6,530 nucleotides of DNA from Acetofilamentum sp. (GTDB lineage: Bacteria; Bacteroidota; Bacteroidia; Bacteroidales; DTU049): contig DYON01000061.1 of NCBI GenBank assembly GCA_020720525.1, positions 5,294-11,823 on the forward strand, read 5' to 3'. Below are positions 5,144 through 6,530 of the stretch, one piece after another. The position numbers and the translations under genes are program-made. Each line of letters begins with the position of its first letter. The first letter of the stretch is position 1. The notes beneath the pieces are model-generated. The model was not told the origin of the DNA. It did not search any database and saw only the letters and a list, made by a program, of their open reading frames with translations.

Positions 5144-6530
5144 ATGAATACCAAAGGACTTTTGTCCAATCTCAGAGGCGATATTTTCGGTGGAATTACT
5201 GCCGGAGTGGTTGCGCTGCCACTTGCACTTGCATTCGGAGTTCAATCGGGTTTAGGTGCCGAAGCTGGCTTGTATGGAGCTATTTTTGTTGGATTTTTTG
5301 CGTCGCTTTTTGGAGGAACACCTGCTCAGATAAGTGGACCTACTGGTCCCATGACTGTTGTTACAGCTGCAGTTATTGTTTCGTCGATTGCCTCTGGAAT
5401 GCCAGCCGAAGCCACTGCCACACTCATGATTCTCACTATTGTGTTCGCTGGTCTTTTCCAAATACTGTTTGGCTTGGTGAAGCTGGGTCGGTATATTAAA
5501 TACATTCCTTACCCTGTTCTGTCGGGTTTTATGAGTGGTATTGGAGTTATTATTATTTTAATGCAGATTTTTCCATTGTTTGGGCTCAAATCGCCTTCGT
5601 CAACACTCGATATTGTTGCTGGTTTGGGCGACCTTTTTTCGCAGTTCAATCAAGAATCGCTGTTGCTTGCATGCGGCACTATTGCAATTGTGTATTTTTT
5701 CCCATTTGTTACTAAGAAAATTCCAGGAACATTGGTTGCTCTTTTTGCAATGACTGTTGTTTCGGTATTAATCAATTATGATCCCAAACTCACTATTTTT
5801 AGTATTCCGGCTGGTTTACCTGCTTTTCGAGGTGGCGACTTGTTTCCCCTCAATATCGATTTGGTGATGATGGCTATTATTCCTGGTCTTACGTTGGCTG
5901 GTTTGGGAGCCATCGATACATTACTTACTTCGGTGGTGACCGATAACCTAACACATACTCGACACAAAAGCAACAAAGAATTGATTGGTCAAGGCATTGG
6001 AAATGCAGTTGCAGGCCTTTTTGGTGGTATTCCCGGAGCCGGAGCAACCATGCGTACAGTTATAAATGTGAAATCGGGTGGAAAAACTCCTCTTTCGGGA
6101 TTGCTTCACAGTGCTATTCTTTTGTTGATGCTTATTGGTCTGGGACGATATGTAGCATTAATTCCAAACGCAGTACTTGCAGGGATTCTCATTACGGTTG
6201 GAATTAGCATTATCGACACAAAGGGTTTGCGCGACCTATTTCATATTCCACGAGCCGACGCTGCTGTTCTTATTGTAGTTCTACTGCTAACTATTTTTGT
6301 CGATTTGCTTCAGGCTGTTGCTATAGGTATGGTAATATCGTCGGTGTTGTTTATGAAGCGAGCAGGCGATTTAGTTGAACTGAGCACCGATGTTACTCCA
6401 GTTTCGGTAAAAGACCACGAACTCCCTTGGGAAGACGAGAAGGATGTCAATGCCGATGTGTTTAAGAAAATTCACATCATGCGCTTAGATGGACCTTTGG
6501 TTTTTGGTATTGTTAGTCGTTTTAGAGAGC
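5144..6530 (+). CDS. SulP/SLC26-family anion transporter, 3' end cut by the window
   Basis: The frame stays open from the ATG at 5144 to the edge, giving 462 residues. It is an inner-membrane SulP permease for anions such as sulfate or bicarbonate. DIFGGITAGVVALPLALAFG (13-32) is the family's first membrane segment. ISGPTGPMTVV (63-73) gives the TM3 half-helix, YIPYPVLSGFMSGIGVIIIL (120-139) follows, and LGAIDTLLTSVVTDN (254-268) is TM8. GGIPGAGATMRTVINVKSGGKTPLSG (294-319 region) holds the TM10 half-helix. Hydrophobic segments continue to about 405 and fit a 14-helix fold. After a charged linker (406-440), KIHIMRLDGPLVFG (441-454) begins a STAS domain, which the window truncates. D258 falls where sodium-coupled BicA-type bicarbonate transporters carry their sodium-binding Asp, so a Na+/HCO3- role is possible but unproven; sulfate or other anions remain options. 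No in-frame upstream ATG exists. The gene lies 96 bp beyond the lipoprotein pair and likely has a separate promoter. Confidence 0.93.
   Translation, partial: MNTKGLLSNLRGDIFGGITAGVVALPLALAFGVQSGLGAEAGLYGAIFVGFFASLFGGTPAQISGPTGPMTVVTAAVIVSSIASGMPAEATATLMILTIVFAGLFQILFGLVKLGRYIKYIPYPVLSGFMSGIGVIIILMQIFPLFGLKSPSSTLDIVAGLGDLFSQFNQESLLLACGTIAIVYFFPFVTKKIPGTLVALFAMTVVSVLINYDPKLTIFSIPAGLPAFRGGDLFPLNIDLVMMAIIPGLTLAGLGAIDTLLTSVVTDNLTHTRHKSNKELIGQGIGNAVAGLFGGIPGAGATMRTVINVKSGGKTPLSGLLHSAILLLMLIGLGRYVALIPNAVLAGILITVGISIIDTKGLRDLFHIPRADAAVLIVVLLLTIFVDLLQAVAIGMVISSVLFMKRAGDLVELSTDVTPVSVKDHELPWEDEKDVNADVFKKIHIMRLDGPLVFGIVSRFRE

Noticed and set aside
5252..5461. Minus-strand 69-codon frame rich in Ser, Asn and Arg
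   Set aside because: It lies opposite the SulP membrane segments. Its composition is the complement of hydrophobic codons, not a real protein.

Overview
The window looks like a chromosomal segment from a member of the Bacteroidota (Bacteroidetes). The evidence is a Bacteroidota-type domain of unknown function (DUF4831), A/T-rich gene leaders without Shine-Dalgarno sequences, and matches to the Bacteroidota -7 promoter element TAnnTTTG in front of every transcription unit. Base composition is moderately A+T rich. Genus or species cannot be named from this sequence alone.

Layout, left to right. Bases 1-45 may be the tail of an upstream gene. They are followed by an 11-unit degenerate heptamer array (46-122) that runs into the 3' end of aroB (minus strand, 114-1232), the 3-dehydroquinate synthase of the shikimate pathway. 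A 67-bp divergent gap separates aroB from a DUF4831 lipoprotein gene (plus, 1300-2457). That gene converges, with only 4 bp between the stop codons, on a class I/II PLP aminotransferase of the methionine/kynurenine aminotransferase type (minus, 2462-3598). A second divergent gap of 95 bp leads to two overlapping plus-strand lipoprotein genes: a DUF4197 protein (3694-4410) and an unrecognised lipoprotein (4394-5047). After a 96-bp gap with its own putative promoter, a SulP-family anion transporter begins at 5144 and runs off the right edge just as its STAS domain starts.

Functionally this is mostly ordinary core genome: one shikimate enzyme, one aminotransferase and one SulP permease. Three uncharacterised predicted lipoproteins are interspersed. 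AroB and the aminotransferase could both serve amino-acid metabolism, but they are not in one operon and no shared pathway can be claimed.

I found no CRISPR array, tRNA, rRNA, insertion sequence, toxin-antitoxin pair or defence system. The points most worth following up are the heptamer array, which stops translation in all six frames and supplies the aroB stop codon; the translationally overlapping lipoprotein pair; and the SulP transporter's candidate sodium-site aspartate. None of these proves a new system.
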